NCBI RefSeq assembly: GCF_025263265.1 | Contig: NZ_CP079871.1 | Location: forward strand, 1-64,000 | Length of the DNA stretch: 64,000 nt | Reading direction: 5' to 3' | From: Mycobacterium sp. SMC-4 | GTDB lineage: Bacteria > Actinomycetota > Actinomycetes > Mycobacteriales > Mycobacteriaceae | Shown here: piece after piece, positions 35,845 to 45,075 of the stretch | Position numbering within the stretch: the stretch's first letter is position 1 | Layout: the number at the start of each line of letters is the position of its first letter | Made by a program: the position numbers and the translations under genes | Notes under the pieces: generated by a model | Told to the model about the DNA's origin: nothing | The model's input: only the letters and a program-made list of their open reading frames with translations | Database searches by the model: none

Positions 35845-37115
35845 GCGTGCCGAATATCTTCCAGCGATGCGCCGGTGCCGCCGTCGACTCAGTGCAAGCC
35901 ATACGCGCCCGTCGTACAGCGGTCGCTCTTGCGGGCCTGTTCCTCACTCTCACTGCTGCATTCGGCTACATATCGTTGGGTACGTTCGGATACAATCCGG
36001 TCCGCGCGACAGTTGGTCTGCGCATTCAGCTGTCAGAGTCAGGCGGGCTCCTCGCCAGTCAAGATGTGACACTGCGAGGCGTCCAGATTGGCAAAGTCCT
36101 TGCTGTACAAGTCGATGGCGATGGAGTGGTAGCCGAGATCGAGATCGACCCAGACCTCCAGATTCCCAAGGACGCGGCGTTCCGGGTCTCCGGCCTTTCT
36201 CCCGCCGGCGAGCAGTACCTAGACATCCGGCCCGCAAACGGTACCGGGCCGTTCCTTCGTGACGGCGACACGGTCAGCGCAACTCAGACTGACATCCCCG
36301 TGCAGTTTCATCGTCTGGTGACAGACGCTGAAGGCCTTCTTGCACAGCTTGATCCAGCGAAGCTCTCAGCAATGACGAAGGAGATGGGCGTAGGGGCGGC
36401 AGGACCGGAGAAGCTTTCGGCCATCTTCGATGGCGGAATTTTCCTCATTTCGACACTGGATTCTGTCCTCCCAGAAACCGTTCGGGTCATTCGCAATAGC
36501 CGTACGATTTTCACGATGGTGTCCGACGCCAATTCCGAGCTGCTCGAAACGGCGACGGACGTCCGTGAAATCGTAGCGGGAGCCAACCGGATGGAGGGGG
36601 GCTACCGTCAATTGGTCGGTACGGGAAGTCGGCCACTCACCGCTCTGGACGCTGTCATTGCGGACAACTCCGAAACCATGGTCCAGTTGCTCGGCAACCT
36701 GACCACCATCGCGCAGTTGTCCTATGTGAGGGTACCTGCGCTCAAAGCTCTGTTCCCGCCACTGGAGCAACGGGGTTCGGTGATCGATGCGGTAGCGTCG
36801 ACTTTCCGCGATGGAGGAGTCTGGGAGATCGTCGACCCCTACCCACGCTATTCCTGCGACTACAACCTGCCGCGACGTCCCCCATCACAGGCGGACTTTC
36901 CCGAGCCGTACAGGTATACGTACTGCAATAATCCTGATCCCGCGGTACTTATTCGGGGCGCGCGCAATGCGCCGCGGCCTCCCGGCGACGACACTGATCG
37001 GCCACCGCCAGGCCACGATCCCCTCGCAACCACCGACCCAGCACCCGTGGGGCCCAACACTATCCCGACACCCTATGGGGGGCCGCCCAAGAACCTGGCG
37101 CCACCGCCGAAGTAA
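35841..37115 (+). CDS. mceF: MceF-type protein
   Basis: A 424-residue Mce protein with an N-terminal anchor (TAVALAGLFLTLTAAFGYIS), the MCE domain (GLLASQDVTLRGVQIGKV), helices and a proline-rich low-complexity tail from about residue 375. It completes the six-subunit set A-F. It starts in the mceE stop; 17 bp separate it from the associated-protein gene. Confidence 0.92.
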   Translation: MSVPNIFQRCAGAAVDSVQAIRARRTAVALAGLFLTLTAAFGYISLGTFGYNPVRATVGLRIQLSESGGLLASQDVTLRGVQIGKVLAVQVDGDGVVAEIEIDPDLQIPKDAAFRVSGLSPAGEQYLDIRPANGTGPFLRDGDTVSATQTDIPVQFHRLVTDAEGLLAQLDPAKLSAMTKEMGVGAAGPEKLSAIFDGGIFLISTLDSVLPETVRVIRNSRTIFTMVSDANSELLETATDVREIVAGANRMEGGYRQLVGTGSRPLTALDAVIADNSETMVQLLGNLTTIAQLSYVRVPALKALFPPLEQRGSVIDAVASTFRDGGVWEIVDPYPRYSCDYNLPRRPPSQADFPEPYRYTYCNNPDPAVLIRGARNAPRPPGDDTDRPPPGHDPLATTDPAPVGPNTIPTPYGGPPKNLAPPPK

Positions 37116-37132
37116 AACGCATAGGAGGCACG

Positions 37133-37831
37133 ATGTTCAGCCGGACCAGAACCAAGGATGTGTTCGATCAGATCAACGGGAGCAACGACTGTGACGAGAA
37201 TGAGCATAGTTCCGGCGACAAGGACGTCGATCAATCACCCGAGAACCACGATGCAGGTGAGGTGACAGGCGTTGATCCCACGGACGATCCCGATGATCAA
37301 CACCAATCTGTCGACCTAGACGACCCTGCTACCGAGAGTCGGCTTGGTCGGGGTTCCCGGACGACCCTCATCGGCGCCGTGTTGCTAGTGGCGCTGCTCC
37401 TCGCAGTGGGCACGGCGGCTTTCTTTGGGTGGCAGGTCAAACGCCAACACGATCTAGTCGCGACGGGTCGTGAAGCACTCGCAGTTGCCAATGATTATGG
37501 GGTTACCCTGACGAGTATCGACAGCGCCAAGGTCGATGAGAACTACGCGAAGGTACTCCAGGGTGCAACTGGCGAGTTCAAGGATCTTTACACCCAGTCG
37601 GCTGCCCAACTTCGGCAGTTGCTTATCGACAACAAAGCTGTAAGCCACGGCGTGGTCGTGGATTCAGCGGTCAAGTCAGTCACCCCTGACAAGGTGGAAG
37701 TGCTCCTCTTCATAGATCAATCAATAAGCAATGCAGTCAACCCAGAGCCGCGGATCGACCGTAGCCGGGTTACGATCGTTCTCGAACGCATCGATAACCG
37801 CTGGCTCGCAAGTAAAGTGGATATCAAGTAG
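37133..37831 (+). CDS. Mce-associated membrane protein
   Basis: A 232-residue protein with an acidic N-terminal cytoplasmic region of about 80 residues, one membrane helix (LIGAVLLVALLLAVGTAAFFGW at about 77-98) and an extracytoplasmic domain with NTF2-like features (ATGEFKDLYTQSAAQLRQL, then a C-terminal RWLASKVDI). This is the standard architecture of Mce-associated (Mas) proteins, which stabilise Mce complexes. ATG 37133 follows an AGGAGG site. Confidence 0.88.
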   Translation: MFSRTRTKDVFDQINGSNDCDENEHSSGDKDVDQSPENHDAGEVTGVDPTDDPDDQHQSVDLDDPATESRLGRGSRTTLIGAVLLVALLLAVGTAAFFGWQVKRQHDLVATGREALAVANDYGVTLTSIDSAKVDENYAKVLQGATGEFKDLYTQSAAQLRQLLIDNKAVSHGVVVDSAVKSVTPDKVEVLLFIDQSISNAVNPEPRIDRSRVTIVLERIDNRWLASKVDIK

Positions 37832-37835
37832 CGCA

Positions 37836-38630
37836 ATGGGTACAACTGGCTTACGGATCGCGCTCGCTATTGCATGCGTCACTGCGGTTGCCGGCGCATC
37901 ATCAGCTCACGCCGACACCCTGTGCAACGCGGTGTTCGGAGGCCAATGGGAAGCGCAGGACGACAACTGTACGACCTTCATTCGTTCGCAACGGGAAGCT
38001 GTCCTCGCTCTGAAAGTTGTGGTTCCACAAGACCTGGTCGGCCATCCGCACATGGGGCCACCAATCGTAGAGTATTTGCGTGATCGCGTCTTGTCCTGGC
38101 GCACAGCGGGTTCGAGCATGGTTCGTGCTAGCGATGTCTCAATAGACTACAGCGCGCACTCCCATCGAGCTCTGAGGTCCGTCGTATTTCGCGAGACTCA
38201 GCAGACCGTAGGCAACAACGCAAACAATGCTGTCAGGAGTTTCGTTTTTGACCTCGGCACCGGCAATCAACTATCGCTTGCCGACCTGTTCAAGCCCGGA
38301 ATCGACCCGCTCACGGCCTTACCGCCCCTGGCCCGGCCGTTTCTCGAAGAATCGCTCGCCACGGCACGGCCGCCACACGTTGTCGGCGCATACCCTTTCA
38401 TCGTCGACCGGTTCGAACCGCAGGTTGATGGCTCAGGCTACTCAGAGAATTACCGAGCATTTGCGTTGACATCGAGTGAACTGATTCTTTTCATGCCTGA
38501 TCGACCGATGTCGCGCGAGAACCCGATGCCACACAACCAGTTGGTGTGGTCGATGGACGGCGGGGCCGTTCAAACCCATATCCCTCTCGAGGCACTCTCG
38601 TCGATCCTCCGCCAAGATTTGACGATCTGA
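37836..38630 (+). CDS. Secreted DUF3298/Mpt64-like protein
   Basis: A 264-residue protein with a cleavable signal peptide (LRIALAIACVTAVAGASSAHA) followed by a mature domain with two cysteines and the DUF3298/RsiV-like pattern: LGTGNQLSLADLFKPG, then a C-terminal SSELILFMP. MPT64-type secreted mycobacterial proteins share this fold. ATG 37836 lies 4 bp after the associated-protein stop and is the start that gives a proper signal peptide. It is probably the last gene of the mce operon; its role there is unknown. Confidence 0.75.
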   Translation: MGTTGLRIALAIACVTAVAGASSAHADTLCNAVFGGQWEAQDDNCTTFIRSQREAVLALKVVVPQDLVGHPHMGPPIVEYLRDRVLSWRTAGSSMVRASDVSIDYSAHSHRALRSVVFRETQQTVGNNANNAVRSFVFDLGTGNQLSLADLFKPGIDPLTALPPLARPFLEESLATARPPHVVGAYPFIVDRFEPQVDGSGYSENYRAFALTSSELILFMPDRPMSRENPMPHNQLVWSMDGGAVQTHIPLEALSSILRQDLTI

Positions 38631-38691
38631 ATCTCGACGGAGGAAGTTTCGGCAGCGTGGCGTGGAGTTTTTCCCAGAGGCCTTCATACCG
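38631..38691. other. Unassigned 61-bp stretch downstream of the mce operon
   Basis: Short non-coding sequence between the last mce-linked gene and the IS256 terminal fragment; nothing recognised. Confidence 0.4.
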
Positions 38692-38760
38692 TCCTCGGGA
38701 AGGTGCGCCCACTTTCACGCCCCCATCCCGAGGCTCATCCACAGGTTCTGATCATTGCTC
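38692..38760 (-). mobile_element. IS256-family terminal fragment
   Basis: The 69 bp from TCCTCGGGAAGG to CATTGCTC are almost identical to the outer end of IS256 copy D (45009-45075). The rest of the element is missing. This stub cuts off the 3' end of the IS1634-type transposase gene, which resumes at 38761. Confidence 0.88.
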
Positions 38761-39476
38761 TGGAAGTGGGACTCTAAGTCTTTGGGCGCCTTGGTCACTC
38801 GGGAGCCGACGATGAACAACAGCCCCAGCTCATCGAGGGCTGTGAGGTTCGCCGCGGAGAGCATCCCGGCATCAGCAGCCACCACCAGCGGTGTGCCGGC
38901 GAGGCCGTGGCGTTGACGGCGCTCGCTGAAATTCCCCAGTAACGCTCATTGAAATTCCCCACCTGTGTGGCACCGCCAATGAGGGCGGGTCTCCCTTGAT
39001 GCTGATGGTCTCTGACCACGCATCTGCTATCAAAGGAGACCCGCTTTCTCATGCTGACATGGGAGGAAGATGTGGAAGTACATGCCCTGCGCAAACGAGG
39101 CTGGACGATCTCGGCGATCGCCAGGCATACCAAGCGTGACCGCAAGACCGTCCGGGCGTATCTGAACGGCACCAGCACCCCTGGAGTGCGCAAACGCTCC
39201 GCGGTGGACGCGTTCGAGGTGTTCGTCGCTTACATCACCGCACGTTTGCTCGACGATCCGCACCTCTGGGTGCGCACGCTGTGCGATGAACTCGAAGAGC
39301 TCGGGTACACGATGTCGTATCAGACGGTGACCCGCCAGATCCGCGACCGCAAGCTGCGCCCGGTGTGCCAGGCCTGCCTGACCGCGACCGAGCGACCTAA
39401 CGCCGTCATCGAACATCCGCCCGGTGAAGAGACACAATGGGATTGGCTGGATCTACCGAACCCACCGGCGGCGTCG

Positions 39477-40964
39477 GAGCAATGATCAGAACCTGTGGAT
39501 GAGCCTCGGTGAGGGGGCGTGAAAGTGGGCGCACCTTCCCGAGGATGATCTGAATATCCGAAGGTCCGATCATGAGCCGGCGTTGGCGCGCTGGTTCGGG
39601 AAGGTACGCCCATGCTCACCGTAGTTCACGATGCCATCGAGGCCAACGAAAGCACTGGCGGTGCTGGTCGGTCGTTGTTGGACGAGATCGTCCGCGACGG
39701 CGCCCGTCAGATGCTGGCCGCCGCGTTGAAGGCTGAGGTCGCCGCCTACGTGGCCCAGTTCGCCGATCAGCTCGATGAGAAGGGGCATCGGCTGGTGGTC
39801 CGCAACGGCTATCACCAGGCCCGCGAGGTGCTGACGGCAGCCGGGGCAGTTGAGGTGAAAGCACCGCGAGTCAACGACAAACGCGTCGACCCCGACACCG
39901 GTGAGCGGAAACGGTTTTCCTCGGCGATCCTGCCGGCCTGGGCACGCAAGTCACCGCAGATGAGCGAAGTGCTGCCGCTGCTGTACCTGCACGGGCTGTC
40001 CACCAGCGACTTCACCCCCGCTCTGGAGCAGTTCCTGGGCTCGGGTGCCGGGCTCTCGGCCACCACGATCACCCGGCTGACCAGCCAGTGGCAGGACGAG
40101 GCCCGCGCGTTCGCCGCCCGGGACCTGTCGGGCACCGATTACGTCTACCTGTGGGTCGACGGCATCCACCTCAAGGTCCGCCTGGACCAGGAAAAGCTGT
40201 GTCTGCTGGTGATGCTCGGCGTGCGCGCGGACGGCCGCAAAGAGCTCGTGGCGATCACCGACGGCTACCGGGAATCGACCGAGTCGTGGGCTGATCTGCT
40301 GCGCGACTGTAAACGACGCGGCATGACCGCACCCGTGCTCGCCGTCGGCGATGGCGCACTCGGCTTCTGGAAAGCGGTACGCGAGGTGTTCCCGGCCACC
40401 AAAGAACAGCGGTGCTGGTTTCATAAGCAAGCCAATGTGCTTGCCGCCCTGCCGAAATCAGCGCACGCGTCGGCGTTGTCGGCGCTCAAGGAGATCTACA
40501 ACGCCGAGGATATCGACAAGGCCCAGGTCGCGGTCAAGGCCTTCACGGTCGACTTCGGGGCCAAGTACCCCAAGGCGGTCGCCAAGATCACCGACGATCT
40601 GGACACCCTACTGGAGTTCTACCACTATCCCGCCGAGCACTGGATCCACCTACGCACGACAAATCCGATCGAAAGCACCTTTGCCACAGTACGTTTGAGA
40701 ACCAAGGTCACCAAGGGGCCGGGATCACGTGCGGCTGGTCTGGCCATGGCCTACAAGCTCATCGACGCCGCCGCGGCCCGCTGGCGTGCCGTCAACGCAC
40801 CACACCTGGTCGCCCTGGTCCGCGCCGGCGCGGTCTTCCACAAGGGCAAACTGCTCGAACGCCCCACCGAAATCACCCCACCGACACCGCCCTCAGACGG
40901 CGATCAGCAAGCCGGAACGGAGGTCGCCTGAAACACGCCGATCCACAGGTATTGACAATTCCTC
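39477..40964 (+). mobile_element. IS256-family element, copy C
   Basis: A 1.49-kb element with ends GAGCAATGATCAGAACCTG and CAGGTATTGACAATTCCTC, inserted in istA. The sequence CCGGCGGCGT occurs on both sides of the insertion, consistent with a target duplication of about 8-10 bp. Confidence 0.92.
39612..40931 (+). CDS. IS256-family transposase (copy C, intact)
   Basis: A 439-residue mutator-type transposase with D in YLWVDGIHLKV, D in AVGDGALGFWKAV and E in NPIESTFATVR. It is intact and nearly identical to copy D, so it is a likely source of recent activity. ATG 39612 follows GGGAAGG. Confidence 0.95.
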   Translation: MLTVVHDAIEANESTGGAGRSLLDEIVRDGARQMLAAALKAEVAAYVAQFADQLDEKGHRLVVRNGYHQAREVLTAAGAVEVKAPRVNDKRVDPDTGERKRFSSAILPAWARKSPQMSEVLPLLYLHGLSTSDFTPALEQFLGSGAGLSATTITRLTSQWQDEARAFAARDLSGTDYVYLWVDGIHLKVRLDQEKLCLLVMLGVRADGRKELVAITDGYRESTESWADLLRDCKRRGMTAPVLAVGDGALGFWKAVREVFPATKEQRCWFHKQANVLAALPKSAHASALSALKEIYNAEDIDKAQVAVKAFTVDFGAKYPKAVAKITDDLDTLLEFYHYPAEHWIHLRTTNPIESTFATVRLRTKVTKGPGSRAAGLAMAYKLIDAAAARWRAVNAPHLVALVRAGAVFHKGKLLERPTEITPPTPPSDGDQQAGTEVA

Positions 40965-41937
40965 CGGCGGCGTGGGGATGGGGGTCGATGGCGCACTTGT
41001 TCGTCGGCACCCTGGCGTGCTCGGGCAAGTGGCGCGGCGTGCTGGCCCCGGAGATGACCCAGCCCAGGGTCATCGAGGGCCTGGACCGGGTCTGCCGCGG
41101 CTTGGGCGGGGTGAGCCGGGTGTGGCGTTTTGATCGGATGGCCACGGTCTGTCACCCGGAGTCGGGGAAGGTGACGGCCAGCTTCGCCGGGGTGGCCAAG
41201 CATTACGGGGTGTCGGTCGCGATCTGCCCACCGCGGCGAGGCAACCGCAAAGGCGCGGTGGAGAAGTCCAATCACACTGCCGCCCAACGCTGGTGGCGGA
41301 CACTGCCAGACGATGTGACTGTTGAGCAGGCGCAGGAAAGTCTCGACAAGTTCTGCCGGCTGCGCGGTGACACCCGGTTGCGGCCCACCGCCGACGGGAA
41401 AGCCACTGTGGCGACCGTGGCCGGCAGCGAGGGCTTGCATCCGATGCCGGCGCGAGCCTATCCGGCGATCATGTCCTGCGAGCGGGTGGTATCGCGGCAG
41501 GCGTTGATCTCCTATCGCGGCAACCGGTACTCGGTGCCCCCAGAGCTCGCCTCGGCGCGGGTGAACATCACCGAGGTCCTCGGCGCCGGCGTCATCGATG
41601 TGGTCACCGCTTCGGGGATCACCATCGCCCGGCACCGTCTGGCCGCCGATGGGACCGGGGCGATGGTGCGCGATCACGGCCACGTCTACGCCTTGGAGCA
41701 GGCCGCGATGGCGGGGGCGAAAACCGGACGGCCGCATCGCCGCAAGGAACGTATCCCACCAGGACCCGAGGCTCTTGCCGCGGCCGCGGTACTGCGTATC
41801 GACCGCGCAGACCCCACCACCACCATCAGCTCTGAGGCCCAATCACCTCCCAGCACAACACAGTCCGATACCGAACCTGCGGCTCTCTACGATCTTTCGG
41901 TTTACGAGCGCGCCGCCCACGGAAGGAACACCCTGTC

Positions 41938-42789
41938 ATGACCACACGCACCACAACCGGATCTGGCGACCGTTTACCCCCTCCGAATACCGCGGAATCG
42001 GCGAGCCTATACCAACGTCTGCGTGGGCATCTGGCAGTGCTGAAACTGCACGATGCGGCCGAGGCGTTGCCCTCGGTGCTGGATCAGGCATCGGCAGAGG
42101 ACCTGTCGATGACCGCCGCCCTGGACCGGCTGCTCTCGATCGAAGTGCAGGCCACCGAAGCGCGACGTCTGGCGGGTCGACTGCGCTTTGCCTGCCTGCC
42201 CACCCCTGCCTCGCTGGAGGATTTCGATTACGACGCCGCCGTCGGCGTTGATCGCAAGGTCATCGATGAGCTGGCCACCGGTCGCTACCTCGAGACCGCA
42301 ACGAACGTGTTGCTGATCGGCCCGCCGGGGGTCGGCAAGACCCATCTGTCGGTCGGATTGGCAAGGGCTGCAGCGTATGCCGGGTATCGCACCTATTTCA
42401 CCACTGCTGCCGACCTCGCTGCCCGGTGTCATCGCGCCGCGATCGAAGGTAGATGGGCGACCACGATGCGGTTCTACGCTGGTCCTACGTTGCTGGTGAT
42501 TGACGAACTGGGCTATCTGCCGCTGCCCGGCGAGGCGGCAGCAGCGTTGTTTCAGGTCGTCTCCCAACGCTATATGAAAACGTCAATCGTGATGACCACC
42601 AATCGAGGCGTCGGATCATGGGGTGAGGTGCTCGGCGATAACACCGTCGCGGCAGCGATGCTCGATCGCCTCTTGCATCGTTCCGTCGTGCTCAACCTCG
42701 ACGGTGATTCCTACCGCCTACGCGACCACAACGCCCGAGCAGAAAAACTGCGTAGAACGACCACCGGAACCCGACAACCGCTACAGTGA
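41938..42789 (+). CDS. istB: IS21-family helper ATPase IstB
   Basis: A 283-residue AAA+ ATPase with Walker A GPPGVGKTH (128-136), Walker B LLVIDELGY (about 185-193) and sensor segment MTTNRGVGSWGEVLGD. It selects target DNA and activates IstA. The frame is intact although its partner istA is split. Confidence 0.95.
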   Translation: MTTRTTTGSGDRLPPPNTAESASLYQRLRGHLAVLKLHDAAEALPSVLDQASAEDLSMTAALDRLLSIEVQATEARRLAGRLRFACLPTPASLEDFDYDAAVGVDRKVIDELATGRYLETATNVLLIGPPGVGKTHLSVGLARAAAYAGYRTYFTTAADLAARCHRAAIEGRWATTMRFYAGPTLLVIDELGYLPLPGEAAAALFQVVSQRYMKTSIVMTTNRGVGSWGEVLGDNTVAAAMLDRLLHRSVVLNLDGDSYRLRDHNARAEKLRRTTTGTRQPLQ

Positions 42790-43591
42790 GGACCGCTCAT
42801 AGGTGGGGATTTTCGCCGAGCACAACTGGGGAGTTTCCCTGAGCCTCGTCAGCGTTCGACGAAGCCGGCGATAATCGGCACCAGAGTGGTCGTCTCGGCG
42901 GTACTTCCCTCGAAACAACCGATCTCCAAAGGGAAACCACTGCGATCCACCAGCGGTCCGACCACAATTTGAGGGTCGACCCGCCGTTCTTTGCTGAACC
43001 CCACCTTGCGCAGCTCATCCTCCGATTCAGCCTCGATATACAAGGTCGTAACGTCATAGAGCAACAGGGACAGCCCACCGCAATCACGGGAGTAGTCAAA
43101 GCACTTCGGGTCAAGTCCCGGGAAGTGGTGTAGTGCTGCGTGATCCGGTGTGTTAAGCGGTGAGTGCGGGCATGTCGTCGGCTCCTATTTCGGGGTTGTC
43201 GTTGGTGATGGTGGTTAGGCGGCAGCGGGCCAGGATGTCGAGGCCGAGGTAGCGGCGGCCTTCGGCCCATTCATCGTTCTGTTCGGCCAAGACGGCGCCG
43301 ACGAGGCGGACGATGGCGTCGCGGTTGGGGAAGATGCCGACCGCATCGGTGCGGCGGCGGATCTCTTTGTTGAGTCGTTCGGCGGGGTTGTTGGACCAGA
43401 TCTGGGTCCAGATGTCTTTGGGGAATGCGGTGAAGGCAAGGATGTCTTCGCGTGCAGCGGCCAGGTGGTCGGCCACGGCGGGCAGTTTGTCGGTGACGTA
43501 GTCGATGAGCCGGTCGAACTGCGCGGCCACCGCGGGTGCGTCCGGTTGGTCATAGACGCTGTGCAGCATGGCTTTGACCGCTGGCCACATG

Positions 43592-45075
43592 GAGAAATTG
43601 TCAATACCTGTGGATCGGGTTGTTCAGGCGACCTCCGTTCCGGGTTGTTCGGCGCCGTCGGTGGGCGGCTGTGTTGGGGTGATCTCGGTGGGGCGTTCGA
43701 GCAGCTTTCCCTTGTGGAAGACCGCGCCGGCGCGGACCAAAGCGACCAGGTGTGGGGCGTTGACGGCGCGCCAGCGGGCCGCGGCGGCGTCGATGAGCTT
43801 GTAGGCCATAGCCAGTCCGGCCGCGCGTGATCCCGGGCCTTTGGTGACCTTGGTGCGCAAACGCACTGTGGCGAAGGTGCTTTCGATCGGATTCGTGGTG
43901 CGTAGGTGAATCCAATGTTCGGCCGGGTAGTGGTAGAACTCCAGCAGGGTGTCCAGATCGTCGGTGATCTTGGCGACCGCTTTAGGATACTTGGCCCCGA
44001 AGTCGACCTCGAAGGCTTTGACCGCGAGCTGGGCCTTGTCGATATCCTCGGCGTTGTAGATCTCCTTGATCGCCGCCAACGCCGACGGGTGCGCTGATTT
44101 CGGCAGCGCGGCAAGAACATTAGCCTGCTTATGAAACCAGCACCGCTGCTCTTTGGTGGCCGGGAACACCTCACGCACCGCGTTCCAGAACCCGAGTGCG
44201 CCATCGCCGACCGCGAGCACCGGGGCGGTCATGCCGCGTCGCTTGCAGTCGCGCAGCAGATCAGCCCACGACTCGGTCGATTCGCGGTAGCCGTCGGTGA
44301 TCGCCACCAGTTCTTTGCGGCCGTCAGCGCGCACACCCAGCTTCACCAGCAAGCACAGCTTTTCCTGGTCCAGGCGGACCTTGAGGTGGATGCCGTCCAC
44401 CCACAGGTAGACGTAATCGGTGCCCGACAGGTCCCGGGCGGCGAACGCGCGGGCCTCATCTTGCCACTGACTGGTCAGCCGGGTGATCGTGGTGGCCGAC
44501 AACCCGGCACCCGAGCCCAGAAACTGCTCCAGGGCCGGCCCGAAATCACTGGTCGACAGCCCGTGCAGATACAAAAGCGGCAGCACCTCGCTCATCTGCG
44601 GTGACTTGCGCGCCCACGCCGGCAGGATCGCCGAGGAAAACCGTTTCCGCTCACCAGTGTCGGGGTCGACGCGTTTGTCGTTGACTCGTGGAGCTTTCAC
44701 CTGCACCGCACCGGCTGCGGTCAACACCTCACGTGGCTGGTGGTAGCCGTTGCGCACCACCAGCCGGTGCCCGTTGTCGTCGAGCTGATCGGCGTACTGG
44801 GCCACATACGCGGCGACCTCGGCCTGCAACGCCGCGGCCAGCATTTGCCGGGCACCGTCGCGGACGATCTCGTCCAACAACGAGCGCCCAGAGGCCTCGT
44901 GGCCGTTGGCGTCCTCGGCGTCGTGAACTACGGTGAGCATGGGCGTACCTTCCCGAACCAGCGCGCCAACGCCGGCTCATGATCGGACCTACTGACTTTC
45001 AGATCATCCTCGGGAAGGTGCGCCCACTTTCACGCCCCCATCCCGAGGCTCATCCACAGGTTCTGATCATTGCTC
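43592..45075 (-). mobile_element. IS256-family element, copy D
   Basis: A 1.48-kb element on the minus strand with ends GAGAAATTGTCAATACCTG and CAGGTTCTGATCATTGCTC. A 7-bp direct repeat CCACATG flanks it (43585-43591 and 45076-45082), showing a clean insertion into the IS1081-type transposase gene. Confidence 0.95.
43624..44940 (-). CDS. IS256-family transposase (copy D, intact)
   Basis: A 438-residue transposase, nearly identical to copy C, with the same D, D, E residues. One visible difference is LLVKLGVRADG in place of LLVMLGVRADG. It is intact. Confidence 0.95.
   Translation of the reverse strand: MLTVVHDAEDANGHEASGRSLLDEIVRDGARQMLAAALQAEVAAYVAQYADQLDDNGHRLVVRNGYHQPREVLTAAGAVQVKAPRVNDKRVDPDTGERKRFSSAILPAWARKSPQMSEVLPLLYLHGLSTSDFGPALEQFLGSGAGLSATTITRLTSQWQDEARAFAARDLSGTDYVYLWVDGIHLKVRLDQEKLCLLVKLGVRADGRKELVAITDGYRESTESWADLLRDCKRRGMTAPVLAVGDGALGFWNAVREVFPATKEQRCWFHKQANVLAALPKSAHPSALAAIKEIYNAEDIDKAQLAVKAFEVDFGAKYPKAVAKITDDLDTLLEFYHYPAEHWIHLRTTNPIESTFATVRLRTKVTKGPGSRAAGLAMAYKLIDAAAARWRAVNAPHLVALVRAGAVFHKGKLLERPTEITPTQPPTDGAEQPGTEVA

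Larger units (their letters stand above)
39051..41941 (+). pseudogene. istA: IS21-family transposase IstA, split by IS256 copy C
   Basis: The N-terminal part (39051-39476; helix-turn-helix RKRGWTISAIARHTKRDRKT, then QWDWLDLPNPPAA) is interrupted at 39477. Coding resumes at about 40965 in the same frame (WGWGSMAHLFVGTLA), with the rest of the DDE domain (D in WRFDRMATV, RRGNRKGAVEKSNHTA) to 41941. Removing IS256 and one copy of the repeated CCGGCGGCGT restores ...NPPAAWGWG... It ends in an ATGA overlap with istB. Confidence 0.92.
38914..42851 (+). mobile_element. IS21-family element containing an IS256 copy
   Basis: The ends are inverted: TGACGGCGCTC at 38914 and GAGCCTCGTCA at 42851. An inner repeat also matches, with GAAATTCCCCACCT on the left and AGGTGGGGATTTTC on the right. 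A 4-bp duplication GCGT (38910-38913 and 42852-42855) flanks it. Without the internal IS256 copy the element is about 2.45 kb, normal for IS21. Confidence 0.92.
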
